From NCBI GenBank assembly GCA_002715465.1, contig PAYY01000013.1, forward strand, positions 71,441-135,440: 64,000 bases of DNA, read 5' to 3'. Below, one piece after another: positions 9,487-17,893 of the stretch; within the stretch, counting starts at the first letter, position 1, and each line of letters begins with the position of its first letter. Below the pieces are notes generated by a model. The model did not search any database. It worked only from the letters and a program-made list of their open reading frames with translations, and was not told the DNA's origin. Source of the stretch: Fidelibacterota bacterium (GTDB taxonomy: Bacteria > Marinisomatota > Marinisomatia > Marinisomatales > S15-B10). The position numbers and the translations under genes are program-made.

Positions 9487-10535
9487 CTTTTGATTTAAAA
9501 AAGATAGATCCAAAAAATATGTACACCCAAATTTTCAGTTTTCCTGATCAGTTAAAAAATGCCTTAAATATTGGAATTAATCATCACCCCAAAATAAGGG
9601 ATGTCAATATAACAAGCGTAGTAATAGCTGGCATGGGTGGTTCTGGTATTGGAGGAGAATTAATCAAGGCATTAACTGCTGATTCAGTGACTATCCCAAT
9701 TGAAATAGTGAAGGATTACAATATTCCTTTTTGGGTTAGTTCCTCTACACTTGTAATATGCATCAGCTATTCTGGTAATACTGAAGAAACTCTATCATGT
9801 TACAACCAAGCTTTAGTGAGGGGCGCAAAAGTTTTAGGCATTACTAGTGGGGGTGAGCTATTGTCTAAATTAAAAAAGGATAGATGTGACTTTATCAATA
9901 TTGGAGATGGAAATCCTCCCAGAGCTTCTCTTGGTTATCTTGCAATTCCAGCCTTAATCTATTTATGTGATTTAGGACTATGTGCTGAAAGAATTAAAGA
10001 TGAAATTTCCCATTCCGTTTTATTTCTTTTAGAAATAAGAGAATCTTTTTCTAAGCAATCAAAATCTAATCCTGCAATGAATCTTGCGATGAAAATATAT
10101 GATTCAATTCCAATTATTTATGGTGATGCTCGATATACAGAATTCGTTGCTTTAAGGTTAAGAGGTCAGTTGGAAGAAAATGCTAAAATGCTAGGTTTTC
10201 ATCATACTCTTCCAGAAATGAACCATAATGAAATTGTTGGTTACTATAATAATCCAATGCTTTTAAAGAAAATTGGAATTATTTGGTTAATAGATAAGAG
10301 TCAACATTCAGGCTCTAGCTTAAGGCAATCACTAACCAAGGATCTTATTAGAGATACTGTAAAATATCAGGAAGAAATTATTAGTATAGGAAATTCTATT
10401 ACTGAAAGGTTATTATACCTCCTTAATTTTTGTGATTGGGTAAGTTATTGGTGTGCTATTTTACATGATACCGATCCAACACCAGTAAAGCTTATTGAAG
10501 AGTTAAAACAAAAACTCTATGAAAATAGAGATTAG
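9483..10535 (+). CDS. Bifunctional phosphoglucose/phosphomannose isomerase
   Basis: The 350-residue protein has an N-terminal SIS domain (GMGGSGIGGELI near residue 50; CISYSGNTEETLS near residue 95) and the C-terminal bact-PGI domain characteristic of the short bifunctional isomerases. The C-terminal part carries ENAKMLGFHHTLPEMNHNEIVG, where the conserved glutamate and histidines lie. The enzyme interconverts glucose-6-P or mannose-6-P with fructose-6-P. The TTG start at 9483 sits in a TTGA overlap with the upstream gene; no later methionine would keep the N-terminal region. It ends the sugar operon and supplies the substrates of the mutase encoded two genes upstream. Confidence 0.91.
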   Translation: MTFDLKKIDPKNMYTQIFSFPDQLKNALNIGINHHPKIRDVNITSVVIAGMGGSGIGGELIKALTADSVTIPIEIVKDYNIPFWVSSSTLVICISYSGNTEETLSCYNQALVRGAKVLGITSGGELLSKLKKDRCDFINIGDGNPPRASLGYLAIPALIYLCDLGLCAERIKDEISHSVLFLLEIRESFSKQSKSNPAMNLAMKIYDSIPIIYGDARYTEFVALRLRGQLEENAKMLGFHHTLPEMNHNEIVGYYNNPMLLKKIGIIWLIDKSQHSGSSLRQSLTKDLIRDTVKYQEEIISIGNSITERLLYLLNFCDWVSYWCAILHDTDPTPVKLIEELKQKLYENRD

Positions 10536-10602
10536 TTTTTCTTAAGATAGTTGTTTTCAGATTTATGTTCAATTAAATTAAAGTATAATTCAATCATACT
10601 AT

Positions 10603-11151
10603 ATGATACCTGTAGAAGTAACAAAAATTTCATTCTATCCGCCAAGTAAAGGCTATGCGGTATTCCTACAAGAAATAGCTGGGGAGAATCGAAAACTTCC
10701 TGTTATTGTTGGGTCATTTGAAGCTCAATCAATAGCTCTTGCTATGGAAAAAGTTGACACGCCTAGACCAATGACCCACGATCTTTTAACTTCTATTCTT
10801 GAAGAAATGGAAATTCATGTTAAAGCTGTAATTATCACAGATTTATCGGAAGGTACTTTTTATGCTGGTATTCGTATAGATCTTAATGGAGAAGATGAAA
10901 CAGAAGTTGATTCTCGTCCATCTGATGCTATTGCAGTTGCATTGAGGCTCGGTATACCGATTTTTGTTGAAGATATAGTAATGAAAGAAGCTAGTGTAAA
11001 TGGAGAAGATTACTCTGGTGGTAGTTTTGAGGAATTAGTTCATGGCCATGACAATAATAAACAAAAAATTCTTGAGGAAAAACTAAAAAAAGCTATAGAT
11101 GATGAAGAATATGAAAAAGCTGCTGAAATTAGAGATCAACTTGCCAAATAA
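10603..11151 (+). CDS. Bifunctional nuclease (DUF151) domain protein with C-terminal UVR motif
   Basis: Residues 1-135 form a DUF151/BFN domain (KLPVIVGSFEAQSIALAME; SRPSDAIAVALRLGIPIFV). Residues about 150-182 form a UvrB/UvrC-type helix pair (KKAIDDEEYEKAAEIRDQLA). This two-part architecture of about 180 residues is widespread in bacteria. A plant homologue has RNase and DNase activity, but the bacterial role is poorly defined. Catalysis is therefore inferred from family only. It lies 67 bases after the sugar operon and converges on rnc with 19 bases between them. Confidence 0.87.
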   Translation: MIPVEVTKISFYPPSKGYAVFLQEIAGENRKLPVIVGSFEAQSIALAMEKVDTPRPMTHDLLTSILEEMEIHVKAVIITDLSEGTFYAGIRIDLNGEDETEVDSRPSDAIAVALRLGIPIFVEDIVMKEASVNGEDYSGGSFEELVHGHDNNKQKILEEKLKKAIDDEEYEKAAEIRDQLAK

Positions 11152-11170
11152 AGAAAAGTACAACAAGTAT

Positions 11171-11902
11171 TTAGTTGGTTTTTATTTTTATTAAAGTTTT
11201 TTCGGCAGCTATTTGCTCTGCTGCCTTTTTTGTGGGTGCTGAAGCTGAACTGAAAGTAGATGAACCTAAATGTACTTCTACTTTAAATACTTTTTCGTGA
11301 TCAGGTCCTTCAGTATCAGCAACAATGAAACGTGGTGTTTTTAAAGAATTAGCTTGACAGTATTCTATCAATTTTCCTTTAAAATTAATTGTTTTCCATG
11401 CCTCATGACGATTTTTCCACACAGTTTTTTTAACTAAATCAATACAAGGATTTATACCACCGTCTAATTTTATAGCGCCTATTAATGCTTCAAAAACATT
11501 ACATAGTTGTTTTTCATAATTTTTTTTTATTTTTAGATTAAGTGATGATCCCGAGATAATATATTTTAGTAAATCAAGTTGATGTCCCATTTTAGAAAGA
11601 AAAGATTTCTGTACTAAACTAGCTCTTTTTTCAGTTAAGAATCCTTCACCAGCTTGAGGAAATTCTATAAAAAGCATCTCAGAAATAATATGATCAAGAA
11701 TTGCATCTCCTAAAAATTCTAATTGTTCATAATTCTTTGAAGCTTTTGTTTCTTTAGACTTATGAGTTAATGCCGCATTCAAAAGTGAAGGGTTTTGAAA
11801 AAAATACCCCAAACTATTTTGAAGTTGATAAAGAGATTTGTCTTTACGTAAAAATCGCCAGGATATTAATCTATGGATATAAATAATTTGGTTTAAACCC
11901 AT
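11171..11902 (-). CDS. rnc: Ribonuclease III
   Basis: This is a double-strand-specific endoribonuclease for rRNA and mRNA processing. The catalytic domain carries the signature EQLEFLGDAILDHIISE, with the metal-binding Glu and Asp, near residue 60, and a second acidic site at NVFEALIGAI. A double-stranded-RNA-binding domain occupies residues about 170-243 (KGKLIEYCQANSLKTPRF; KKAAEQIAAEKTL). At 243 residues it is normal length. It is last in the fab operon and overlaps fabF by ten bases; fab-rnc linkage is seen in many bacteria. The first 25 residues before the helical domain are a slightly long, basic leader. Confidence 0.95.
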   Translation of the reverse strand: MGLNQIIYIHRLISWRFLRKDKSLYQLQNSLGYFFQNPSLLNAALTHKSKETKASKNYEQLEFLGDAILDHIISEMLFIEFPQAGEGFLTEKRASLVQKSFLSKMGHQLDLLKYIISGSSLNLKIKKNYEKQLCNVFEALIGAIKLDGGINPCIDLVKKTVWKNRHEAWKTINFKGKLIEYCQANSLKTPRFIVADTEGPDHEKVFKVEVHLGSSTFSSASAPTKKAAEQIAAEKTLIKIKTN

Positions 11903-13131
11903 TGCTTTAAAATAATAACTGCATTATGACCTCCAAACCCAAATGAATTCGACATAGCTACTTCAACTTTTCTTTCCACTGAAAAATTAGGTGTATAATT
12001 TAGATCACATTCTGGATCAGGTATTTCGTAATTGATAGTAGGTGGTATTTTATTTTCAAGAATTGAGAGCGTACTTATAATTGCTTCAATACCACCACTT
12101 GCTCCTAAAAGATGACCGGTCATTGACTTTGTTGAACTAACACTAATTTTTTTTGCATGAGCTCCAAAAACTTTTCGAATCGCTTTAGTCTCATTTTTAT
12201 CATTAAATGGTGTAGAGGTGCCATGTGCATTAATATAATCCACATCCTTTTCATTTATTTTTGAATCTATTATTGCTCTTTTCATAGCTCTTACAGCGCC
12301 TTCTCCACCTGGCGGAGGTGCTGTAATATGATAAGCATCTCCAGTAGCTCCATACCCAGCAACTTCTCCAAATATTTTTGCGTTACGTGCTATTGCATGA
12401 TTAGCTTCTTCAAGTATCAGAACACCAGATCCTTCTCCCATAACAAAACCATCTCGATTTTTATCAAAAGGTTTAGATGCTTTTTCTGGATTATCATTGT
12501 TTAGGGAAAGAGCTTTCATGTTTGTAAATCCAGCATATGCAATTGGAGTAATAGCTGCTTCTGAGCCACCTGTGAGAATTATATCAGCATCATTACTTTG
12601 AATTAATCTGTAAGCATCTCCTATTGCATTAGTCGCACTAGCACATGCTGAAACAACACTATAATTAGGTCCCTTCATACCCCAACGAATAGAAATATGA
12701 CCTGGTGCAATATCTGGAATAAACATAGGTATAAAAAAAGGTGAGACAGCTCTTGGTCCACGGGCTAACATTTTTCTATTTTGTTGTTCCATAGTTGTTA
12801 AACCACCTACACCCGAACCTAAAATTACGCCGAATCTGTCCATATTTGGGATGCCAGCCTCTAATTCAGCGTTGACCAAAGCTTCTTGAGCTGCTAGTAT
12901 TGCATAAATTGCAAAATCATCAAGTTTAGTTAGTTCTTTTCTATCAAAGAAACTCTCTAGATCAAGATCTTTTATTTCACCACCAATTTTTACAGCAAAA
13001 CTAGTAGTATCAAACTTACTTATTTTGGATATTCCACTTTTTCCAGCTAGTATGGACTCCCATAAGTGACGAACTCCTAAACCGAATGGAGAAACAGCCC
13101 CCATTCCTGTTACAACGACACGACGGGACAC
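11893..13131 (-). CDS. fabF: 3-oxoacyl-[acyl-carrier-protein] synthase II (KAS II)
   Basis: FabF elongates acyl-ACP with malonyl-ACP. The Cys-His-His triad is visible: cysteine in SACASATNAIG, histidine in NAHGTSTPFND and histidine in MTGHLLGASGG. A C-terminal SNSFGFGGHNA glycine loop is also present. The 412 residues match the family. It lies five bases downstream of acpP, the carrier protein for its substrates, and overlaps rnc at its 3' end. Confidence 0.97.
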   Translation of the reverse strand: MSRRVVVTGMGAVSPFGLGVRHLWESILAGKSGISKISKFDTTSFAVKIGGEIKDLDLESFFDRKELTKLDDFAIYAILAAQEALVNAELEAGIPNMDRFGVILGSGVGGLTTMEQQNRKMLARGPRAVSPFFIPMFIPDIAPGHISIRWGMKGPNYSVVSACASATNAIGDAYRLIQSNDADIILTGGSEAAITPIAYAGFTNMKALSLNNDNPEKASKPFDKNRDGFVMGEGSGVLILEEANHAIARNAKIFGEVAGYGATGDAYHITAPPPGGEGAVRAMKRAIIDSKINEKDVDYINAHGTSTPFNDKNETKAIRKVFGAHAKKISVSSTKSMTGHLLGASGGIEAIISTLSILENKIPPTINYEIPDPECDLNYTPNFSVERKVEVAMSNSFGFGGHNAVIILKQWV

Positions 13132-13136
13132 AGAAT

Positions 13137-13370
13137 CTAGCTAGAATGGGAATCTATATAATCTACTGCTGAACCTACTGTAGTAAGTTTTTCAGCTTCC
13201 TCATCAGGAATTTCCATACCGAATTCTTCTTCTAACTGCATAATTAATTCTACAGTATCTAAGGAATCGGCACCAAGATCATCAACAAAGGAAGCTTCAG
13301 TGGTGATTTTTTCTTCATCAGCACCTAGCTTGTCCATGATCACTTCTTTTACTTTGTCAAAACTGGACAT
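13137..13370 (-). CDS. acpP: Acyl carrier protein
   Basis: A 77-residue acidic four-helix carrier protein with the phosphopantetheine attachment serine in [13 protein letters not shown]. It carries growing acyl chains as thioesters. A strong Shine-Dalgarno AAGGAGG (13387 to 13381 on the minus strand, ten bases before the ATG) overlaps the fabG stop codon. That fits the high expression expected of ACP within the operon. It lies between fabG and fabF. Confidence 0.98.
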   Translation of the reverse strand: MSSFDKVKEVIMDKLGADEEKITTEASFVDDLGADSLDTVELIMQLEEEFGMEIPDEEAEKLTTVGSAVDYIDSHSS

Positions 13371-13385
13371 GAATATAATCCCTCC

Positions 13386-14123
13386 TTACATGTGTAAACC
13401 GCCATTTACAGCGATTGTTTGACCCGTAATGTAACCTGCCTCATTCGAACTGAGAAATAGTGCGGTTTCAGCAATTTCGGAAACCTTTCCAATTCTTCTC
13501 AGCGGTATATTTTTTATTATATCCTCTTTTAACGTTTCATTTAAAGAGGATACCATATCAGTATCAATATAACCTGGCGCTATTGCATTAACAGTAATAT
13601 TTCTAGATGCAAATTCTCTAGCGGCAGTTTTAGTTAATCCAATAATTCCAGCTTTAGATGCTGAATAATTAGATTGGCCTGCGTTGCCCATTATTCCAGA
13701 CACTGAACTAATATTAATTATTCTTCCAAAACGCTTTTTCATCATAGAAGGTATAACAGCTTTAATGCCATTAAAACAACCCTTTAAATTAATACTTATT
13801 ACTGAATCCCAATCTTTTTCTTTCATTCTAAGCATAAGATTATCTTTAACAATACCAGCATTATTTACAAGGATGTCAATTTCACCATATTTTTCAGTTG
13901 TCTTTTTAACAGCGTCAGCAAAATCAATTGTGTTAGAAACATCTAATCTAATTGCTTGGGCTTTACCTCCTTCTTTTTTTATTTCTGAAACGATATTTTC
14001 TAAATCTTCAATTGTCCGGCTTGCACAAGTAACTCTAATATTATTTTTTGCAAAAAGTTTAGCAATTGCAAGACCAATTCCTTTTGATGCTCCTGAGATA
14101 AAAGCATTTTTCTGCTCAGACAA
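13386..14123 (-). CDS. fabG: 3-oxoacyl-[acyl-carrier-protein] reductase
   Basis: A 245-residue short-chain dehydrogenase that reduces beta-ketoacyl-ACP with NADPH. Visible motifs are the nucleotide loop GASKGIGLA, the NNAG segment in VNNAGIVKDNL, the catalytic Ser in NISSVSG and the YSASKAG Tyr-Lys pair, with the Arg/Lys-rich CASRT segment typical of NADPH use. It overlaps fabD by eight bases and precedes acpP by 15 bases. The gene context makes the FabG assignment secure among the many similar dehydrogenases. Confidence 0.96.
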   Translation of the reverse strand: MSEQKNAFISGASKGIGLAIAKLFAKNNIRVTCASRTIEDLENIVSEIKKEGGKAQAIRLDVSNTIDFADAVKKTTEKYGEIDILVNNAGIVKDNLMLRMKEKDWDSVISINLKGCFNGIKAVIPSMMKKRFGRIINISSVSGIMGNAGQSNYSASKAGIIGLTKTAAREFASRNITVNAIAPGYIDTDMVSSLNETLKEDIIKNIPLRRIGKVSEIAETALFLSSNEAGYITGQTIAVNGGLHM

Positions 14124-15042
14124 TTTTTAATTCCTTAATTTGTTCATATTTTTCTACGCCTCTTGTTTTTAGGGATCGATCAATTCGGCGATTTAAACCC
14201 TGTAAAACACGGCCAGGACCAACTTCAATATAATCATCTACACCACTTTTCCTGAGGTTAAAAATAGTTTCAGACCAGTAAACAGGATTGTCTATTTGAC
14301 TAATTAGATTTTTTAGAATTAATTTAGGTTTAGTCACTTGTTGTGCTACTACATTCATTACAATAGGAAAATTTGCTTTCTTTAAGGTTATTTCATATAG
14401 GGCGTTTTTTAGAGTTGATTTTGCTGCGGACATATAGGGGGAGTGAAATGCTCCACTAACATTTAATTTAATGGCTTTTTTTGCTCCCTTAGCATCAGCT
14501 AATTCAATAACACGATTTATAGCACCAATATGGCCAGAGACTACGATTTGATCTTGGCAATTAAGATTAGCAGGTACGACAACTTGCTTATTTGTTGAAG
14601 CAGTTTCGCATATCTTTGATACTTTTGAGGCATCTAATCCCACAATTGCCGCCATACTCCCTATATTATTATGACTTAACATACTCATAGCTTTTCCTCG
14701 GATTTTAACTAATCTAAGCCCATCTTCAAAATTAAAAACACCAGCAATAGTTAAGGCTGAATACTCTCCAAGACTATGACCAGCTACAAATGAGGGTTTA
14801 ACATCATTTTTTATTAATAGCTCGGCTATAATCATACTTAATACAAAAATTGCAGGTTGAGTAAATTCTGTTTGTCTAAGTTTTTCATCAGGGCCATAAA
14901 AAGAAAGGTTTGCAAGATCCATGCCCATAATATCATTTGCCTTTTCATAACGTTCTTTTGCGTGTTTTGAAGCATTAAATAAATCTTTTCCCATGCCTAC
15001 TTTTTGTGACCCTTGTCCAGGGAACAAAAATGCTCTACTCAT
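14116..15042 (-). CDS. fabD: Malonyl-CoA:ACP transacylase
   Basis: FabD loads malonate onto ACP. The nucleophile elbow GHSLGEYSAL, the catalytic histidine in GAFHSPYMS and the N-terminal FLFPGQGSQ loop are all present. A longer in-frame reading to 15078 exists, but the ATG at 15042 forms an ATGA overlap with the fabH stop and starts one residue before the conserved sequence. An alternative ATG at 15048 adds two residues. The resulting 308 residues are the usual size. The fabH-fabD-fabG order is the common one. Confidence 0.95.
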   Translation of the reverse strand: MSRAFLFPGQGSQKVGMGKDLFNASKHAKERYEKANDIMGMDLANLSFYGPDEKLRQTEFTQPAIFVLSMIIAELLIKNDVKPSFVAGHSLGEYSALTIAGVFNFEDGLRLVKIRGKAMSMLSHNNIGSMAAIVGLDASKVSKICETASTNKQVVVPANLNCQDQIVVSGHIGAINRVIELADAKGAKKAIKLNVSGAFHSPYMSAAKSTLKNALYEITLKKANFPIVMNVVAQQVTKPKLILKNLISQIDNPVYWSETIFNLRKSGVDDYIEVGPGRVLQGLNRRIDRSLKTRGVEKYEQIKELKIV

Positions 15043-16034
15043 ATACATTTTCCCCAACGAATTAGCATTGCACCCCAAGTAAATCCAGCGCCAAAAGCTG
15101 ATAAGAGTAATAAATCTCCTTTTTCCAATCTTTTATTTAATACAGCTTCACTTAAACCGATAGGTATTGTTCCAGCTGTAGTATTAGCAACTTTTTCTAT
15201 ATTTACTAGGACTTGGTCTTTATTTAACCCAAGACGTTTGGCGCTTGCTTCAATTATTCGTTTATTAGCTTGATGTGGTATAAATAATTTTAAATCTTTT
15301 GCTGAAAGGCCATTTTTCTTTAGAATTATTTCTGAAGCATCTACCATTCCTCGTACAGCTGATTTATATACCTCGCGACCATCCTGTTTAACATAATGAA
15401 GACGTTGATCAACTGTTTTTTTGCTAGTAGGTTGGTGACTTCCACCTCCTGGTATATATAGTTTATTTGCTCCGCTCCCATCTGTGTAGAGTATAGAATC
15501 CATTATGCCATACTCACCATTAGTAGCTTGAACAAGACTAGCTCCAGCTCCATCTCCAAATAGAACACATGTTGATCTATCTTCGTAATCTATTACTGAT
15601 GACATAGTATCTGCACCAATAACTAAAATTTTTTGGTGTTTACCAGAAGCTATAAGCCCAGCTGCTGTTTCAAGAGAAAAAATATAACCTGAACATGCTG
15701 CACTGAGATCAAAGGCCCAAGCATTTTTTGCATCAATTGCATTTTGAACTAGAGCAGCTGTTGATGGAAAAAACATATCTGGAGTAACAGTTGCAACAAT
15801 TATTACATCAATTTCTTTTGGATTAAGTTTTGTTTTATTAAGAATTTCTTGAGCTGAATTAATACACATGTCAGAAGTTGCTTCATTATCACCAACTATA
15901 TGTCGTTCAACAATGCCTGTTCTGCTTTTTATCCATTCATGAGAAGTATCTAATGTTTTTTCTAATTCATAATTAGATAGAATTCTTTTAGGAAGATAGT
16001 GACCAACTGCTGTAATACTTGCTTTTTTTGTCAT
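15039..16034 (-). CDS. fabH: 3-oxoacyl-[acyl-carrier-protein] synthase III
   Basis: KAS III starts fatty-acid synthesis by condensing an acyl-CoA primer with malonyl-ACP. The Cys-His-Asn triad is visible: cysteine in DLSAACSGYIF, histidine in IPHQANKRII and asparagine in KVANTTAGTIP. The 331 residues match the family length. Both ends are in ATGA overlaps, with plsX upstream and fabD downstream, indicating translational coupling. Confidence 0.97.
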   Translation of the reverse strand: MTKKASITAVGHYLPKRILSNYELEKTLDTSHEWIKSRTGIVERHIVGDNEATSDMCINSAQEILNKTKLNPKEIDVIIVATVTPDMFFPSTAALVQNAIDAKNAWAFDLSAACSGYIFSLETAAGLIASGKHQKILVIGADTMSSVIDYEDRSTCVLFGDGAGASLVQATNGEYGIMDSILYTDGSGANKLYIPGGGSHQPTSKKTVDQRLHYVKQDGREVYKSAVRGMVDASEIILKKNGLSAKDLKLFIPHQANKRIIEASAKRLGLNKDQVLVNIEKVANTTAGTIPIGLSEAVLNKRLEKGDLLLLSAFGAGFTWGAMLIRWGKCI

Positions 16035-17041
16035 GCTTTTCTTCCAATTAATGAGACTGTAGAAGAAATATCATCTCTTATGGAACCTATAAGGTCTGTA
16101 TCAGCTGATTTCTTTGCGGCGAAAACGGCATTTTTTATTGCTCTTGCTGGAGAACTGCCATGACATATAATTACATTGCCATTGACTCCTAATAAAGGTA
16201 CACCTCCGTATTCTTCATATTCGAATTGTTGCATTACGCTAGAAAAAATGGATCTAAATTCATTTTTCTTTTCATGGGACTCTACTCTTTCTTCAATTTG
16301 TTTTGAGACATCACGATTAACATGACCTATCCATCCCTCAGCAAATTTCACTAGATTATTACCTAGGAATCCGTCACATACAATTACATCTACTTGATCT
16401 TGAAATATATATCTGCTCTCAACATTACCTATAAATGCTGGAAGGTATTTTTTCATCAAAGAATGAGCTTCAAGGTAAAGATCATTTCCTTTTGTTTCTT
16501 CAACCCCAACATTTAGGAGTCCTACCTTGGGATTCTCAATACCCCTTATATGCGATATATACTCAGATGCCATAATTGCAAATTGCATTAGATGAACAGG
16601 TTTAGCATCTAGGCTAGCACCAGCATCACACAAAACTATCCCATTTTTTCCTGAGGGTAAAAAAACTCCAATTGCTGGACGTTTAACTCCTTCTATTCTT
16701 CCAAGAAGAAAGAGCGAGGTAGCTAAAATTGCACCTGTACTTCCAGCGCTAACAAAAGCCCTTGCCTTACCTTTTTTAATCATTTTAATTCCTGCGACGA
16801 GAGAGGAGTTTGGTTTTAGTTTTATAACATTTGAGGGCTTATCTGTCATCTCAACAGTTTGTTCTGTATGGTGAATAGTAATCGGTAGATTGGATGATTG
16901 TGGAAGATTGTCTTTTATCTGATTCTCATCGCCAATTAAAATCAGTTCTATATTAGGGTCATTTTTGACAGCCTCAAATGCACCTTTAACAACCTCTGAT
17001 GGTGCAAAATCTCCACCCATGGCATCAACTACAATTTTCAT
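16031..17041 (-). CDS. plsX: Phosphate acyltransferase
   Basis: PlsX makes acyl-phosphate from acyl-ACP for phospholipid synthesis. Diagnostic segments are the N-terminal DAMGGDFAP, SAGSTGAIL near residue 100, LCDAGASLDAKP near 135, NVGVEETKGND near 175 and CDGFLGNN near 220. The 336-residue length is normal. The gene starts six bases after rpmF, and its stop is fused to the fabH start (ATGA). The rpmF-plsX-fabH order is a classic conserved arrangement. Confidence 0.97.
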   Translation of the reverse strand: MKIVVDAMGGDFAPSEVVKGAFEAVKNDPNIELILIGDENQIKDNLPQSSNLPITIHHTEQTVEMTDKPSNVIKLKPNSSLVAGIKMIKKGKARAFVSAGSTGAILATSLFLLGRIEGVKRPAIGVFLPSGKNGIVLCDAGASLDAKPVHLMQFAIMASEYISHIRGIENPKVGLLNVGVEETKGNDLYLEAHSLMKKYLPAFIGNVESRYIFQDQVDVIVCDGFLGNNLVKFAEGWIGHVNRDVSKQIEERVESHEKKNEFRSIFSSVMQQFEYEEYGGVPLLGVNGNVIICHGSSPARAIKNAVFAAKKSADTDLIGSIRDDISSTVSLIGRKA

Positions 17042-17047
17042 AAAAAC

Positions 17048-17230
17048 TTATTTGCTCGTGGGCGAATTCACGGGTCTTCCTCTGTAATAACCGCAATTTG
17101 GACAAGCTCTATGAGGAATCTTTTCTTGATTGCATTGTCCACAAATTGAGATGCTAGGTGTTTTTGTTTTCCAATGAGTTCGTCTTTTTCTTCCACGAGC
17201 TTTAGATTGTTTTCTTTTTGGCAGTGCCAT
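17048..17230 (-). CDS. rpmF: 50S ribosomal protein L32
   Basis: A 60-residue basic protein starting MALPKRKQSKARGRKRR and containing a four-cysteine zinc site (C-x2-C ... C-x2-C in CGQCNQEK and ACPNCGYYRGR). This is therefore the zinc-binding form of L32. Its start lies 29 bases inside the 3' end of the DUF177 gene. DUF177-rpmF-plsX is a widely conserved neighbourhood. Confidence 0.97.
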   Translation of the reverse strand: MALPKRKQSKARGRKRRTHWKTKTPSISICGQCNQEKIPHRACPNCGYYRGRPVNSPTSK

Positions 17231-17747
17231 AATTATTCTCCACTTTTGATAATTTTAAGTTTTTTAACGGTTCCCAGCGTTCGTCAAATTCATTATTTTC
17301 ACATTTACAATCTGAGAAATTTAGATCTGTCCCACACCCTGAGCATAACCCTTTACAATCTTGAAAACAAACTTCTTTCATAGATTTTTCAAGAAAAATG
17401 GATTCTCGGATAATAGATGAGATATCTATTGAATCTTTTCCTAAAGTGAGAACATTAATGCTTGAATTATTTGATTTTTGTTCACTATGTCTGTCATCAC
17501 ATACAATTAATTCAAAAGTACCTTGAATTTTTTTTTTAAAATTTTTTAGACATCTATCACATTGTTCATTAATTCCAGCTAATACTTCTCCAACTAATTT
17601 AGCTGCTGAATCATTTTTTGATATATTAAGGATTATCACTACTTTGTCAGGAATTAAAGGAATATCATGAAAAGCTGGTTCAGAAGCTTTAGCTGAAATA
17701 GTTATTGTACCTTGGGTTTCAAAAAGTTCTTTTCTAGATAAGATCAT
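17202..17747 (-). CDS. YceD/DUF177 family protein
   Basis: A 181-residue protein of the DUF177 family, whose E. coli member YceD is linked to 23S rRNA accumulation. The central region holds GINEQCDRCLKNFKKKI, and the C-terminal part has a cysteine cluster (VCFQDCKGLCSGCGTDLNFSDCKC), consistent with the family's metal-binding-like motif. It is the first gene of the lipid operon and overlaps rpmF by 29 bases in another frame. The molecular function is not established. Confidence 0.85.
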   Translation of the reverse strand: MILSRKELFETQGTITISAKASEPAFHDIPLIPDKVVIILNISKNDSAAKLVGEVLAGINEQCDRCLKNFKKKIQGTFELIVCDDRHSEQKSNNSSINVLTLGKDSIDISSIIRESIFLEKSMKEVCFQDCKGLCSGCGTDLNFSDCKCENNEFDERWEPLKNLKLSKVENNYGTAKKKTI

Positions 17748-17893
17748 ATTTACTTTACGAAATTAGCGTTTATACGAACTGCAAGTCAAGAACTCTACTA
17801 GTTCCAAAATAAACTTTTAAATATAAGAGTAAAGGGTTTAAACCCGTTCGTAAAAAAATTAAATACTCAGATAGGTTTCAGTATCTTAATATT
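17748..17893 (-). promoter_or_regulatory. Leader/promoter region of the yceD-rpmF-plsX-fab operon, with a 12-base palindrome
   Basis: This 146-base gap precedes yceD. It holds a perfect palindrome GGGTTTAAACCC at 17834-17845. Read on the minus strand there is also a TTGACT element, followed after 18 bases by TAATTT close to the start codon, a possible but weak promoter. If that promoter is used the leader would be very short. No match to a named fatty-acid operator (FapR, FabR, FadR) was recognised. Confidence 0.4.

Noticed and set aside
14116..15078. A longer FabD start at 15078.
   Set aside because: It would overlap fabH by 40 bases; the ATG at 15042 gives an ATGA overlap and the standard N-terminus.
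11171..17747. The yceD-rpmF-plsX-fab-rnc order as a novelty.
   Set aside because: This arrangement is a well-known conserved bacterial cluster; all catalytic residues are standard.
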